A program made the translations under genes and the position numbers. The notes under the pieces were generated by a model that ran no database searches, had not been told where the DNA came from, and was given only the letters and a program-made list of their open reading frames with translations. This document shows positions 28,860-52,176 of a DNA stretch of 64,000 bases, in pieces. The stretch lies in NCBI GenBank assembly GCA_012295275.1, contig CM022665.1, positions 23,000,002 to 23,064,001 of the forward strand. Reading direction: 5' to 3'. The stretch comes from Chrysomallon squamiferum. Its lineage: Eukaryota > Mollusca > Gastropoda > Neomphalida > Peltospiridae. Position 1 is the stretch's first letter. Each line of letters opens with the position of its first letter.

Positions 28860-31800
28860 ATGGGCGTAAGTTTATCATAAATTGTGTGAAGCCTATTTCA
28901 CAACTATTGTCTTACTGAATCATAAATGTTAAATGATGCTTCTTAATAATATCGTCTTCAAGTTAACGGTTTCAGGTTTGGGAGTAGGATATCTCTTCTT
29001 GGAAATGTGTTTTCTTTCTAAAAAAATGAATTAATAATAATAATTAGTAGTGGTATTATGATTTTTTAATGCAGTGTCTAGCGAAATCGGATATTAAATT
29101 AGTAGTATCTTTAAGTTCATTCTTTTTTATACTAAAATCTGTGAATGTAGGAATAAGCCCCCCCGGGACAAAAGACCCCCACTCCCAGTCCGAAAACACA
29201 CTGGCGGATAAGAAGTCAAATTTGCAGGGTAGGATAAAAGCCAGCAAATGAAAAATCGACGTAGGACAAAACACCCCAATGAAGAAGCATAGTAGGACAA
29301 AACCCCCACAGATGAAATGTAGAGTAGGACAAAAGCACCCCCCCACAGAAAACAACAACAACAACGAAAAAACTTCGCAAACACTCACTTTATTAAAGCA
29401 TATGTACTACATATCTTTATCAAAATTAGCATAATAACGACGTGATTATCAGTTTAATGTGTGTATTTCAGCAACATAATTAATTACTATAAAATAACTG
29501 ATAAAAATAACAAGATAAAAGATACAGTTTGAAGGGAGAATTTTTATCAAAGCATACACGGTCATGTTGCATGAAACGAGATAATGTACCTTAGTACACT
29601 GGGAATTTCACTGTTTTCAAAATTATATATAATTGCAGAAAAATAATATCAAAACATGATGAAAACTCTAGACATCATTGGATACTGTGACCTAATGAAA
29701 AAATCATTTCACATTTTCTAAGGCATGCTGTGTCACTTAAAGTTAGTCAGTTATTAAAGCAGATCACACCAAATTTACTATTGATAATTTGGTGTCGGGG
29801 GGGGAATGTTAAATGTTAAATGTTTTAAGTTGAGAAGCATTTATACTACCTTGTTTTTTATGTATTTGAGGGGCGTTTGTCTGACTTTGTTTTTTCACTG
29901 GGGGGGTGTTGTCCTAACTTGCATTTCCATGGTGGGGGCTTTTGTCTATCTGCATTTTTTGGATTAGGGTGCTTATGTCCATATCCCAAAATTCATAGGT
30001 TGCTTGTCTGTAGTGTCATTAACTTAAAGATAGTCACTTTTATTGTAAAATTATACTATAATTTACACATATAAGAAGATTCACTAATTTTGAGTTAATG
30101 ATATATCCCAAATTTAAATAATAATAATAAATAATTAAATAAAACAAAAAAATAAATAAAAAAATAATAAAAAAATATGAATTTACCCAATTTATTATAA
30201 GTTGTCTTAACTTAAAAAATATGTTGGATAATGTTCATTAATACATCTGAGCAAGCATTGTGATTCAGGTTGCATACTTCCCTTGTTTTCTCAGAGAAAA
30301 TCAGCAAAAGGAAAAGAAAAGAAGCTAAAAAGGAAAGAGGTAACTAATACTTTTTTCTATTTAATTTTCTAATTTAGTATATGTAGACCTATGCACCATG
30401 AAATAAAGGAAATGGTTTTTTAGATTAGTATATATTTATATAGGGAAACTCCTCTAAAACAAAGATCCTTGTGACTGAATCAGTTGTTCAATTTGGAGAG
30501 GTGTTTAGTTTTCTGAGGTTTCAAGAATGAACCTTTCTTTACAGGGTGTACAGATTAAAAACAACAACAAAAACAAAAAACAGTGACAAAAAAAAAGCAA
30601 TGACCAAATTTTAGTGTGAACTCTTTATAAAGATGGCTGAACAATTTTAGAGAACTCCTTTGCTCTCTGTTAACAATCACATTGTTAGTCAGCTATGAAA
30701 ACCTTTGTTAAAAAGTTCAATATTTAAGAATCGTTTATCGTTATAAAATGTTTTTCAACTTACTGATCATTTTGAACACTTGGATGTAGGTCATGCCACT
30801 TCCTGGTAGCACAAACATCTCAGATTCCACTGTTATTATAATTATTTTTGGATTAATCATATTTGCTATTAGACAAGTTGATCACTAAATCCTCTTCCCA
30901 AGTTTCTAAATTATCCTCATCACTGCAGCATCATTAAACTATCCAAATGATTTGTGTGAATGTTACAATTTAATTCAGTTGCAAGATGTCCTAATGGAAT
31001 GCCATTATCTTCTTCATTTGTCATCAAGTCACCAGGCACAGAAGTATATACTTCTTATATCTAGTTTTGAAAGCCCCAGAAATATTTTGTTCAAGTAACT
31101 GGAGATGTAAATATGTGTTGGCAGGCAAACACGTAAAATTCATGTTACTCAAGGCCATGTGAAGCTGCATTATCAAGAAATATTATAATTTTTCTCTTCT
31201 GTCTTTTCAGTATGCTATGCAGCAAGTAAGTATGTAGGTTTTCAGCCATACTTTCTTGTTTGCTACAAGTGTTTTTAGTTTCTCTCCAGGAGCACTGTAG
31301 GCAGACATTACTGTATCCATTCTTTTGATGATTTGCAGCCTTTGATTGAAAGTCTTTGAGTTGGCAGAGCACAGAAAAACAAACCAGTTTCATAACTGTT
31401 AAACATATGCTCTAGTGAAAAATTGCCAATAATATCCAGAATTCTCACTTAGTACTCATCTACAACTGCAATGTCAATGCCACTAACTCCCACTGACCTT
31501 GAATCCAGAATATCTCACTTTTCACCTGTCCAACCTAACAACAGATTCTGTAATAGACAATGTCTTTGCAAATGCATTTGTTTGTCTTGAATTACTTGGC
31601 CACTGACAGGTATGTTTTTCACAAGCACATGACAAAACCACTGCCAAACATGATCAAGACCACATAGTGTGTTCAGTAATTGGAGAGAGAGGTTTTCAGG
31701 GTTAATCAGACCAGGGAATGCCAGAAGACCTTCCTCACCAGTGGACAACCAGAATTCCCCTTTCCCCAAAACAGATGATAAGGCACCCCTACCAGTGGAC

Positions 31801-34800
31801 AAACAGGCTTCCCATCTCATGGATGACCAGGAACACCTATTTTAAATTTAAAAATTGCAAACCAGAATAAATTAATATAATTTTATATCCTTATTGCCTG
31901 CTTTAAATTATATTACTAAATTAGAATCTTGGTTGTATAGTAATGTTTTGATTTATATATATCAGTTTCTCAATAGTCTGCTCATCTTGGCTTTACTATA
32001 GATTAATTATTATTGATTAATAAAAAAAAAATTTATAATCATATTCCAGGAAACTGCTAAAATGAAACAGTCTCTTCAAAAAGTGGACAAATGCAACAAG
32101 GTAAGAAATTAGGAATAAAAATGAAAATAAAATAAATATAGTTTTCTTTTTGTTTTAAAGTATAATAATATTATTTATTGCCTAAGTTCACTATTTTTGG
32201 CATTTGGGTGTTTTATTTAATATTCTTTATATTATTATTATTATTATTATTATAAATAATTATCCTGTCATTTATTGTGAAAATAATAACTTTTTTTTTT
32301 TTTAAGATGGAGGATCCCTTGGAGCCGTTTGTTGTATTCAGAAATTACAACAGAAATGGGTATTTTAAATTTATTTTTTTCTTTCAATTTTATATTTTAG
32401 ACAAATATTCAGAATCATTTTTTATTTTATTTTCTATTAGTATGGATTAAAATTTAGTACTGAAGTATGATAGGTCACAGGATCAGTCCTTGGCACTCCT
32501 TGCAAGGCATGTTTTATAGTGTGTCATTCCCGTCTGTGTTTTCTGACTATTTTATCAAACTTCAAATTTTATGGAATTTAGATATATGTGTGTTGCTGCA
32601 TGAGAAAACCCAACCAAAGACACAAGCAGCTATTTTGAGCTACATCCCACAGAATGTCAGAATGAGCTAATTTATGGATTTTCTATTTTCTGTCTAAATC
32701 ACTTTATTGCAGGCTTATTTCTATTTCCTCAAAGATATTTTAGTCATATTTGTCTAGTTGTTTTATTGGTATTGATCAACTTTGGTTAAAACAGTAGCTC
32801 AAACTGATCTGCAGTCACCTCACACTTTCATTTACATTGTGTGAGATTTCCCCAAGGATGCATTGACATCTGATGTTAAGGTAGTTAAATGCTACCTGTA
32901 GAAATATTTTTAGACTCCTGTTGAGTTTGCAAATACAGAAGAAAAAATCCCACTTCATTTATCTTGGTTGTAGAATACTCAGGAAAAAACTAAGCAAGAT
33001 AGGCAAATTTTTACAATCAGAAAAAAACCCAACCATTTTGAGAATTTTGCTCATTAGCCTGGTTTTCTTATGCAACAAAACAAAATATCTTTTTACAGGT
33101 CTTAAAATCTGTTGGGGAAAATAATAATTATTATTATTTTGAAGTTGAACATACATTTTTAAAAGTAATCAAAGGAAAAAAATTATTTTATTAATATTCA
33201 AAATCTTAAAATATATTTTCCAGTTTAATATTTATACAAATCTAAATTAAACATACTAGTGCAACATTTTACAATAATTGAGGTAATTGAGGATACATTA
33301 TGAAAATTCTAGGTAATAAATAAAATACAGTGGTCTGGATTTATTACCATTATATATTTATTATTTTTAAAAGCATTTCATTAAAGATGATTATTTACTG
33401 TTTCAGTCTGACGGCAAGTATTGAATGTAAACGTGTGGGTGATTTAGACAAACCAACAATAGACTGGGCTTTTGAATTAACAAAGAGCAATATGCAAACA
33501 TTGTATGTATTTATTTGCACTTAAACATGTACATTTTTATTTATTTTTCCTACAAAAGAAAATTAAAGATAAACGAAACACTTGGACATTTTTTATAAAT
33601 CACAGAAATAGAAAAAAAAAAAAGCTGCATATATTATAAACATTAACCAAAAAGTAATAGATATATCTTTAGCTTTTCCAGCTGTAAATATTTTGTAAAT
33701 GGTTTATCTTTTTACCCCTAATTTTTAAATTATATTTTCATTTAATTTCTTTTAAGATTACAAGCCTGCTAGAATAACTGTTTCAAGTGTTAAATGCTTT
33801 AAGAAGATAATGCAAACCTACACAACTTTTGCTTAATATATGTTGTTGAGTTCTTTACATTTTTTTTGTGAAAGAGGAACAAATACTAATAATTTTTAAA
33901 CATTTATGATTTAGGTAATATGATTTACTTGCATTTAACATGGGGATAAGAAAGCTACTTCGGTGAACAACACCTATTCAATTTCAGTATATATGTAAAC
34001 TAATTTTAAGTTTTACAAATCTGTTTTACTAATTCAATATATAACATTTTTGATTTTTCAAGATATGAACAGAGTGAATGGGGCTGGAAAGACAGAGAGA
34101 AGAAGGATGAAATGACGGAACATAAAGCTTGGTATCTCATAGTGAGAGACAAAGATGAAAAACCAATTGCCTTTGTGCACTTTCGTTTTGATATGGAATT
34201 TGATGAAGAAGTCCTGTATTTGTAAGTTTTCATTTCTAATTCATTTTATAAATGTGAGGATAAATACAAGCACATTTTTTTTTTTTTTGCAAGGATGATG
34301 CTCTGGAAGTATATAGCCCATTCCTGTTTGCTTTGTGAAAACATGTAAAATGCAGATAAGAAATTTCCTAAATACACAGACTGTTTATAGTTTTCATAAC
34401 TGTCATTATCATTTTGTTTCTGTATTATTTAATTCTGGATTAGGTATGAGATACAGCTGATTCCTGATATTCGTAAGAAAGGTCTTGGAAAATTCTTGCT
34501 CCTTATTTTAGAGCTGATGGCAAACAAGTAAGAGGATTTTTTTTTTTTTTTTTTTTTTTTCCCAGTTACCTTTATTATTTATTTTTCAGAACTGAAAAGA
34601 AATTATTCATGAAATGAGTAAAAGAATATACCATTAAAACTGATCTTATTTTAATTTTTTAATAATTTTTTTGCTAAATAAAGCATAACATAATAAGTAA
34701 TGTAAGCATTTTAATATACTTTAAATTTAATAAGTAGCATATTTTATATGTCTTCATTTTATAGGTATGAAATGTTAAAAGTTATGCTCACAACTTTTAA

Positions 34801-35428
34801 ACACAACATGGAGGGATATGAATTTTTTAAAGCAATGAAGTAAGTTTTAGACTAGTTAAACATATTTTAGAATAGCTTTTTACCTCTTTGTTAAGACTGT
34901 ATTCAAGTCAGTTTTAATGAAAAAAATTAATAATAATAAAAAAATAAAATTTTAATATCAAGACAATTAGTTTGTAAATTTTTAAGTAAATTAATTTAAA
35001 TCAAACAATTTTATTAATTACAACACTGAATTTCAGGTAATTTATATAAAATGTCAAGTCTTTTCATGTGAAGATATCTTGAAACACACAAACAAAATAA
35101 AATAAAAAATTATTTTTCACATTACAATTAATATTTGATTTTGATTTTTGATAAAAAAAAAAAAAAAAAGTTCTATATATATCTCCTTGATTTTTAAATT
35201 TATTTTTAAGGAACACTGTTGATGTGACAAAGAAAAAAATTATCAATGTCTTCTTTCAGATATGAGATTGATGAAATTTCTCCTGAAGCTAGAGTATTTG
35301 AAGAAGGATATGACTATGTAATAATGAGTAAGCTCACAAAATATGGTAAAGAGCAGAAAGCCAAGGAAGAAGCTGAAAATGCTTTGGAGGAAATTAGTCT
35401 CGGAACAAAACAATCAGTTACCAGTTGA
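28860..35428 (+). CDS. NAA40: N-alpha-acetyltransferase 40 (NatD)
   Basis: Exons 28860-28865, 30295-30339, 32050-32100, 32307-32359, 33407-33502, 34063-34221, 34444-34527, 34765-34839 and 35260-35428 join to 245 aa; human NAA40 is 237. NatD acetylates the N-terminal serine of histones H4 and H2A. The N-terminus [12 protein letters not shown] is the family's basic start and begins with Met-Gly. The family signatures [19 protein letters not shown] and AWYLIVRD precede the GNAT core, where [10 protein letters not shown] (about 145-155) is the acetyl-CoA loop and LTTFKHN follows. The start is fixed by the two-codon first exon ATGGGC joined to AGAAAATCA, as in vertebrates. Intron 1 holds an inverted-repeat element and intron 2 a decayed transposase. 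Confidence 0.95.
29150..29990. mobile_element. Foldback-like element with arms of ~30-bp tandem units, in NAA40 intron 1
   Basis: At 29155-29345 several units of the form GTAGGACAAAACCCCCAC plus about ten A/G-rich bases (GATGAAATGTA, AATGAAGAAGCAT) follow each other. At 29868-29990 the same units occur on the other strand (GGGGGTGTTGTCCTAACTTG, GGTGGGGGCTTTTGTCTATC). About 520 bp of AT-rich DNA separates the arms. Long inverted arms made of tandem units recall Foldback/Galileo elements. No transposase and no clear target duplication were seen. Confidence 0.55.
30437..31850 (-). pseudogene. Decayed pogo/Tigger-type transposase in NAA40 intron 2
   Basis: Read on the - strand across frame breaks, pieces match the order of a Tigger transposase: [13 protein letters not shown] and GWTGEK (DNA-binding part, about 31515-31640), [12 protein letters not shown] (DDE domain, in the aligned place of DETGLFF), then [15 protein letters not shown] (second catalytic Asp region, about 31145-31200), then CLPANT and [11 protein letters not shown] downstream. 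The first catalytic Asp is replaced by Tyr, and stops and frameshifts are present. At 30439-30530 the sequence GAAACTCCTCTAAAACAAAG..TTTGGAGAGGTGTTTAG resembles a Tigger terminal repeat. The opposite terminus was not found. Confidence 0.7.
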
Positions 35429-35758
35429 TAAATACGTAATGGCTCACTATAAATGGAAAGGAGATTAATATTGAAACTGTTAGTAAGATTTATAAACAAA
35501 ATAAAAAAAACTGTTTTAAAATGTTTGTTTTTCAGTAAGCGTTCATTGTTTTATAACAGTTGACTTAAAATTCATTATAAATTTGAGGTATCATCATGGC
35601 TGTAAAGATGAGGATACATCCGCGTTTGAACATGTCAGAACACTGGTAACAAGCACAGATTGTAATAAAATATGAAACACTTGAATCAAAGTCAGATCAG
35701 ATGAACAGTTCATAGAATGGTTATTACTACAGGTTTTACTATTTTGAAAAAAAAAAAA

Positions 35759-35796
<38 letters not shown>

Positions 35797-38424
35797 AAAG
35801 AAATATTTTTTTGTGGTTTTTAAAATGTTTTATAATTAAGAATAGTTTGTGAGGTGGATGTCAGCATTTTGTAAAATGAACATAACCATAATAATTTGTT
35901 TTTATAAAACAAACTGAATGGATGGGTTAAAATTTCTCTAACCCATATCTGTGATTCAGTGAACACTACAGGTTTTATCTGTTTATGATTCTGAAAAATG
36001 TAATAAAAGAATATGAAACATAATTACAGGATTTTGTTTTTTTGTTTTTCTTTTTTCTTCTTTTTTTTTTTACATTTTAGAACATAAAATCACCATTATA
36101 ATTAAGTAATAGCATTGAATAAGCAATTTGAAGATTACTAATTTAAAAAAAAATATATATGTTTATGAACAAATGATGAGGATATTGTCTGTTCTTCATA
36201 TACTTAAAGCTTTATTAAATTTCAGTTATCTACTATGGCTAAATATTGGACAAAAGAATTAAAACTGGTATTCAAATGAAAAAAGAAAATTTAAATATTT
36301 TCAGATCACATTTACTTTGTTGTGGCATTACATTTAGTTCAAACTGTCAGGTGATACATCTTCAGTTTTGATTTGATCATTACCTTTAATAACCGAAATA
36401 ACTGACCAGTATTTAAATAATATTCTTGTTTCTTTTGCATTTGACAATGCATTATGAATTGCAACCAGGCTGTTTGTTACAAGGCTGGAAGATTTTATTC
36501 AGTAAAAAGTAATTACCACAGTTCCTTTCAAGTTTTTAAAAATTTATAACAACTTCAATTAAGCTAACTTTAAAGAAAATAAAAGTAATATAAAATAAAT
36601 CCTGTTTCATTTCACTCAGCTAGGTATTATGCTGGTAGAAAAAATGAGATGAAGGGTAGCTTAAGTGTAAATCCTTTATACTTTTTTCTTTGTAAAATCC
36701 CTGTAAAAGAAATGAATGTCTTGGCAAAAACCCCACTTAAAAATACTGGAAGATTTTTATATATATAAAAAAAATCCTTTAAGATGGTAAATCCATTATG
36801 AACAGGGTTTTTTTCAGAAATATATATATAAATAAAAAATTGTAATATGTAAAATAGTATTTCCAACATCAAAGCAGTAAACAGTAAGGTTTTTCTGTAA
36901 CAGATCCACTTACAAATGCATTCTTTACAGTACATTTGATACATAGATTTTTATTCTTTCAAAAGAAAAACAACAAAACAAAAAGGTTTCATGTTTTGGT
37001 ATATTTATTGGTATAGAGAAGGACCACACAAACTAAGTATACTTTTCAGATAACATGTACATGATTTTCAGTTATAGTTCAATTCAATCAGTGAGATGAC
37101 AACAAATGTAACACCTACACCAAACATACATTAAATATACAGATCAAAATAGTTTAAGATGTATAAATTTCCACAAATATATACTTCAGTTTCATTTAAT
37201 TATTTTTTCTGATTGAATAGAAAATAAAATTTTCATTATGAAAATATATTTTACAAAATGTCCTAGAAACACCGAAGGGAGCTGATGGATTATGAAAAAA
37301 ATAGCCCAAAAATATAAGTGAAAATTATTTGACAGTTTCAAAGTGTTTTTGGTGTCATTTTATCTTTATTAATATTAAAAGTATATTAATTTTATAAAAA
37401 AGAAAATAAAAGCACATCTATAAATCAAAAATCTAACGAAACTGATGAATATCTGGATTTCATTATTAACCCTGAGAATTATTTACTGATGATGATAATT
37501 ATCAAAAAGAATTATATAAGTCACAATAATCTTAAATTTGAAGTGTTGCACAAATATATTTAATAAAAAACAGATTAATTTAACAGAAACTTCAGTATAT
37601 TATTTAAATTCAACTTTAATAATAAAAATAACATTAAAAAAAAACAGAAATGCCCACCAGTTGTTTTTATTTTTTACCACTTCTTGTGTTTAAAGGCATG
37701 TATTAAGTATTGCACACAAAAAAAGAGAAAAACAAAACAAAACACCAGATATAAAAAAAAAAAAAAGAAAGGTTAATTGGCAAGAAAATTTCCTCTTTTA
37801 TAAGGTCATAAATTAAGCTTCTGCACTGTAAACAGTATATAGTGTGTTGTATGAGATAAAAAGAAAAAAAAAGAGACCCCCATAATGCAGAAATAAGAAC
37901 TTTATATAGCTGTTTTATGTTAAGGTGGTGCCCATACTAATTGCCCATTCATGGAGAAATTAACAAAAGTGAATACCATTATTTTTCATGATTCAAGCTT
38001 AAACCTCCAAATAAAAAATACACCATAAGTTTGAATTTGTAAAATTCAAAATCATTTTTTAATTTATAAATAATGAAGTTATTCAGATATTCAGACATTA
38101 CAGAACATACACAGAAGACAATGTATATTAAAATTTTAACAAAACTTTACTGATCAACAGTCTTCAACTTATTTCAGCGAAATTTTCTTGCACCAGTATG
38201 TACAATTATCAATAAAATATGTTAACAAAAATTTCCATAATAGTGGGAAACATGTTCTGAATCTTTGACAGCCAGCTGCTTAATATTTAAAATTTAATAA
38301 ATTAGGTATTCAGTGGAAAAAAAAATAAAAAATTGTCAACTTTTCCATTCTGTTTGCAATAATACTGGTGTATACTTCAAATAATCTAAATGCAATTAAG
38401 TCTCAGTATATTAAAATTTCATAC
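35429..38424. other. NAA40 3' UTR and spacer, no gene seen
   Basis: AT-rich DNA with AATAAA-type signals soon after the NAA40 stop (for example about 35499), a (TA)n run at 35760-35793 and many poly-A/T tracts. Frames here, such as 36627-36944 on the - strand, are compositionally A/T-driven and not supported as genes. Confidence 0.5.
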
Positions 38425-39722
38425 AATAGTTAAGTAACATGTTTTGATATAAATTAATAAGTTTTACCAAAGTTAATCTCAAAAAAAAAAAAGAAAAAAA
38501 AAGAAAGAAAAATAAATCAAACTAAAATACAGTGGTACCTTGACTTACAAGTTTAATTCATTCCATGACTAAGCTCATATCTCAATTTGCTTGTATAACA
38601 AATTAATTTTCCAAAATGAAATTAACTGAAATACCATTAATCTGTTCCAGTCCACCCAAAAAACCACCCCATTTTTTAAATAAGAAAAATGTATTTATAA
38701 ATGACATATATTGTATGAAAATTAAAATAAAAGAGAATGTAAAGAAATAAATTGGTTTTGTAAACTGTATTTATCTTGTAGCCTTTGGTTGACATTATAG
38801 CCTTTATCAACTTCTGCTTCAGTATGGTACATATAGAGGTTCTATGCTTGTACTGCTTAGCCAAGTCGACTACACACACACCTCGCTTGTATTTTTTTAC
38901 GATTTCATGCTTTAATTCAATGGACATCATCTGCATCTTCTTCTCAGCACTGTCCTTTGCACTCACTCCTTTATCAAAAAAGAAATTTGGCAAAATACTG
39001 AACAAAATGCAAGCAATACACCACCGAGATGCTTCAACTGTGATAAACATGTTAAGTAAATGAATGAGATGTGGGATTATTGGCGGATGTTGTGTTTGTT
39101 GTGCCAACTCAAAGCAAAACATTGACCAGGCAAATGCTTGTAACTTGGAACACTCCCAAGTTGAGGTACCACTGTACTCCTAGAAACACACATTCAAACA
39201 AAAATAAAACAAAACAGAAAAAAAACAAAATATATATGAACTAATGGCAGTTAAATAAACCATTTCAAAACAATACAGTAAAATAAAGTCCAATCTTTTA
39301 AAAAGAAATAAAAATCCTTGATTATTATGTATATAAAGGGAAGAGCCAACTGTAAACGTTAGAAATGTTAGTTAAATAACGTTTTGATACAAATTAATAA
39401 TTTTTACCAGTCTCAAAAAAAACAACATTTAAAATAAAAAAAAAGCAATTAAGAAAAAGAAATCAAACTAAAATACTCCTAAATACACATATACAAACAA
39501 AAATAAAACCAAACAAAATTCCTACATATATATATAAAGCAAAAATGATTAGAAATATTAAAGAGACAAACAAAATCACTTATAAACTAATGCCAGTTAA
39601 AGAAACCATTTCAAAACAATACAGTAAAATAAAATCACAACAATTTAAAAAGAGATAAAAATTCTCAGTTATTATGTATGTGGAAGGAAGAGCCAACTAT
39701 GTATCATTTTTTTAGAAATGTT
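38425..39722. repeat. Tandem duplication (~300-350-bp unit), first copy interrupted by a transposon
   Basis: Copy 1 (38425-39370, minus the insertion) and copy 2 (about 39368-39722) share GTTTTGATA..AAATTAATAA.TTTTACC, AATCAAACTAAAATACTCCTA, ATGCCAGTTAAA.AAACCATTTCAAAACAATACAGTAAAATAAA and GGAAGAGCCAACT in the same order. The copies differ by scattered substitutions and poly-A length. Confidence 0.8.
38530..39174 (-). mobile_element. Tigger-derived non-autonomous element with TA target duplication
   Basis: Inverted ends CAGTGGTACCTTGACTTACA (left) and, reverse-complemented, CAGTGGTACCTCAACTTGGG (right) are flanked by TA at 38528-38529 and 39175-39176. Inside, the - strand frame around 38830-38980 encodes MMSIELKHEIVKKYKRGV and DLAKQYKHRTSICTILKQK, the first helix-turn-helix of a Tigger/CENP-B-like transposase. 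The catalytic domain is absent, so the element is internally deleted and cannot move itself. Confidence 0.88.
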
Positions 39723-40842
39723 ATCTTTAAAATCCTGCATTCTTAAAAATAGTCATCAGATTCCAAAGAGAAACCTAAATCAGATATTAATAATATGTCT
39801 GGAAATACTGAATTAATCATAATAAAATAATACAATTAGTTCATTTGAGTTCTCTAAAGTCTACACTATTGGCAGCCTTTATCTTCATTTCACTCTTAAA
39901 TTTCTTTTAACTACCTTTTTCTTTCTGTAGCTTGTTCTAATTCTTTGAATATAATTATTTTATTTTTATTTATTTAAAAAAAAAAAAAGAAACAAAGAAA
40001 TTTATTTATATGTATAAAAGAAATGCCCCTTTTCATGATTAAAATATTTAAAATACATTAAAAAGTTTTGGGGTAAAATTAATGTACGTTTGGAAGTAAA
40101 ATTTGAACACAAATTTAACCTCGTGGAATTCAGTACCCAGACAGAGAGCATAATTCAGAAATTGAAATGTACAGCCAGAGGTTTTACCTTTAATTATTTG
40201 TTTTGCTAACACCACTAAATAACAAATAGGTAAACACAACACCCACAGACACATAAAAACAAAATATTGATATTTTACTCAGGATGTAAAATTTTAGGCA
40301 TAAAACTCATTGGTAATAAACTTATTTATCGAAACAAGCAAATACCACAACAATTTAATACTGACTGTATCAAAACCAAAAAAATAAAATAAATTATTAT
40401 TATTTATTTGTATATTCCTGTCATCAAAATGTATACATGTATATTTTTGTATAAATGTCTTCATTTTTAATTTCATTAATTGTAAAATGCATGCAAATGT
40501 TGCACAAAATTAAATAATGGTTAACCACTTTTGTGGAAATTACCATTTAACAGTGTCACAGTTGAAAAGCAACATATTTCCTAATAAAGCATTTTGTTTT
40601 CAGAATCATATTTGTAATCTGATTTTTGATTTTTTTAATACAAAAATCTTCAGACTGAAAAATATATCTAAAATTGAAAAAAAAAAAAAAAAAAATCAAT
40701 AAAAGACTTAAGCAGAATTAGAAAACCCCTGTTGCATAGAATTCTGTTATGTTTTTCTGTGTTATAAAATCACTGAGAGTTCCTGGGTGTCAGATCAAAT
40801 CTTTACTTCAGCAGCTATCACCACGTCAAAAGGGAACATTTA
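39723..40842. other. ADSS 3' flank / 3' UTR, no gene seen
   Basis: AT-rich DNA downstream of the - strand ADSS stop codon. TTTATT (AATAAA on the - strand) near 40400 is a plausible polyadenylation signal. No coding frame with protein-like composition was seen. Confidence 0.45.
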
Positions 40843-50400
<9,558 letters not shown>

Positions 50401-50547
50401 AATAAATATTTTCCGGAATATCTCGGCTGGTTACGGATTTTTTCATTTAATATATCGCCCAATAACACAAATTATGATCTGGAATCAAAATCTCTCCAGA
50501 GAAAATTAATACAATTTAAAATATAAATGTCATATAAGTGGGACGTG

Positions 50548-50586
<39 letters not shown>

Positions 50587-50893
50587 TTATTTATTTGCTT
50601 GAAAAATACTCTAAGGTTTAATCATATCGATTAGCAGCAAAGGGTGGTATCAAATTTGAGGACAAAAAAAAAAAAAAAAAGAAGAAGCTGAAAAATCACA
50701 TGCCAGGATCTTTCATAAACCAGAAACAGGGCATTATGGACAAAACAGGAAGTAGTGCAAGTCACGCACACATATACACATGCATTAATGATAATAAATG
50801 AATAAATTTGTTTAAAAGACTTGTGTAATTTTTCTTCCAAATTCGTCGGTTTTTTAAATATTTTATTTTTTATTGATTTATTTATACTTATTA

Positions 50894-50930
<37 letters not shown>

Positions 50931-51577
50931 TTATAAAGCCTATTTATCTTGCTTCTCCACAACCGATTGTCAATAGTAAACGAACACTATGTCTTTCTCG
51001 AACCACAGTTACGTTGCATTTTGATCGTATAAGGTGCCGATTATTTATTCTTGACAACCATTGTCGATCACTGCAAAGTACCTTCTGTCATAAATTAGAA
51101 ATATTTAGTATCAAGATTATAGTATTAATTTTATTTGATTATTATTACTTTTTAATATATATATATATATTTTTATCTATACATTTGCTATTTAATGGAC
51201 TTTCTCGACATTAACAGACAGACTTCATTAGCTCTTAGCAGTTCGTTAAAACGGCAAGGAGCAGTAACCATTGCATTTTTAAGATAACGATGAATGAAAA
51301 TATTACGTCATCAAGAGGACAGCACAGGCTTACACAATGAGCTGATTTGTCACCAAAACAAGCCCAGTAAACAGATCCTGTTTGGATGAACACCACTAAA
51401 CACTCGTGAATGTATTTCCTGGGAAATTACATTCATTAAAAACGTTTTTGTTCTACTTTGCAGTTGGAGATCTCTTGTAAACTCGAGAGGTTGGTTTTGG
51501 TTTGATTTTTAACTTTTTAAGTTGACTGTCTAGCAAAATAAGAACTATATATTAACTTTATTTATTTATTTTTCAAA

Positions 51578-51631
<54 letters not shown>

Positions 51632-51723
51632 TTTTTTTTTTTTTTTTAAATCATACATTTAATATTCATTTAATTAACACAAATATATAACTGTTTTAAT
51701 TATCGTTTGCAGGATTATTCAAA
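50401..51723. other. Spacer between ADSS and the ZP gene
   Basis: Contains (AAT)n at about 50550-50587, (ATT)n at 50896-50932 and 51586-51631, and a poly-T run at 51631-51648. A TTACGTCATCA CRE-like motif lies at about 51304 in a GC-richer stretch (51200-51480) that may be the ZP gene promoter or 5' UTR. No coding exon seen. Confidence 0.4.
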
Positions 51724-52133
51724 ATGATAAGAATTCTTTTCATGTTCATAACTTGGGTAAGTCGTTCTCATTAAACGTAGATAAACTGTGATAACAAAAA
51801 CTGAAAGATCAGTCTGATATTTTCAGTGACTATAACAATTAATACTTATTAAGTAATTGTCTATAGATATGCTGTCAACTGCATTTATTTAAAGCTTGGA
51901 ATGTATGTAAATGAGCTACTAAATATTCAGGATGGACGAAAACAAATAAGTTTTATTAAAAAAACAAAAAAAAAAACCGACAGTTTAAAGGAAGAAACAT
52001 TCAAGAACTTTTCCTAATCTTTCACTAAAAGCAAATCAGTTGATTTTTAGAAGAACAAAACAGAGAGAAAAAAAGGAATAATAATTAAACAAAATAAACA
52101 AATATATACATACATACATATATTTTCAGTGAC

Positions 52134-52176
<43 letters not shown>

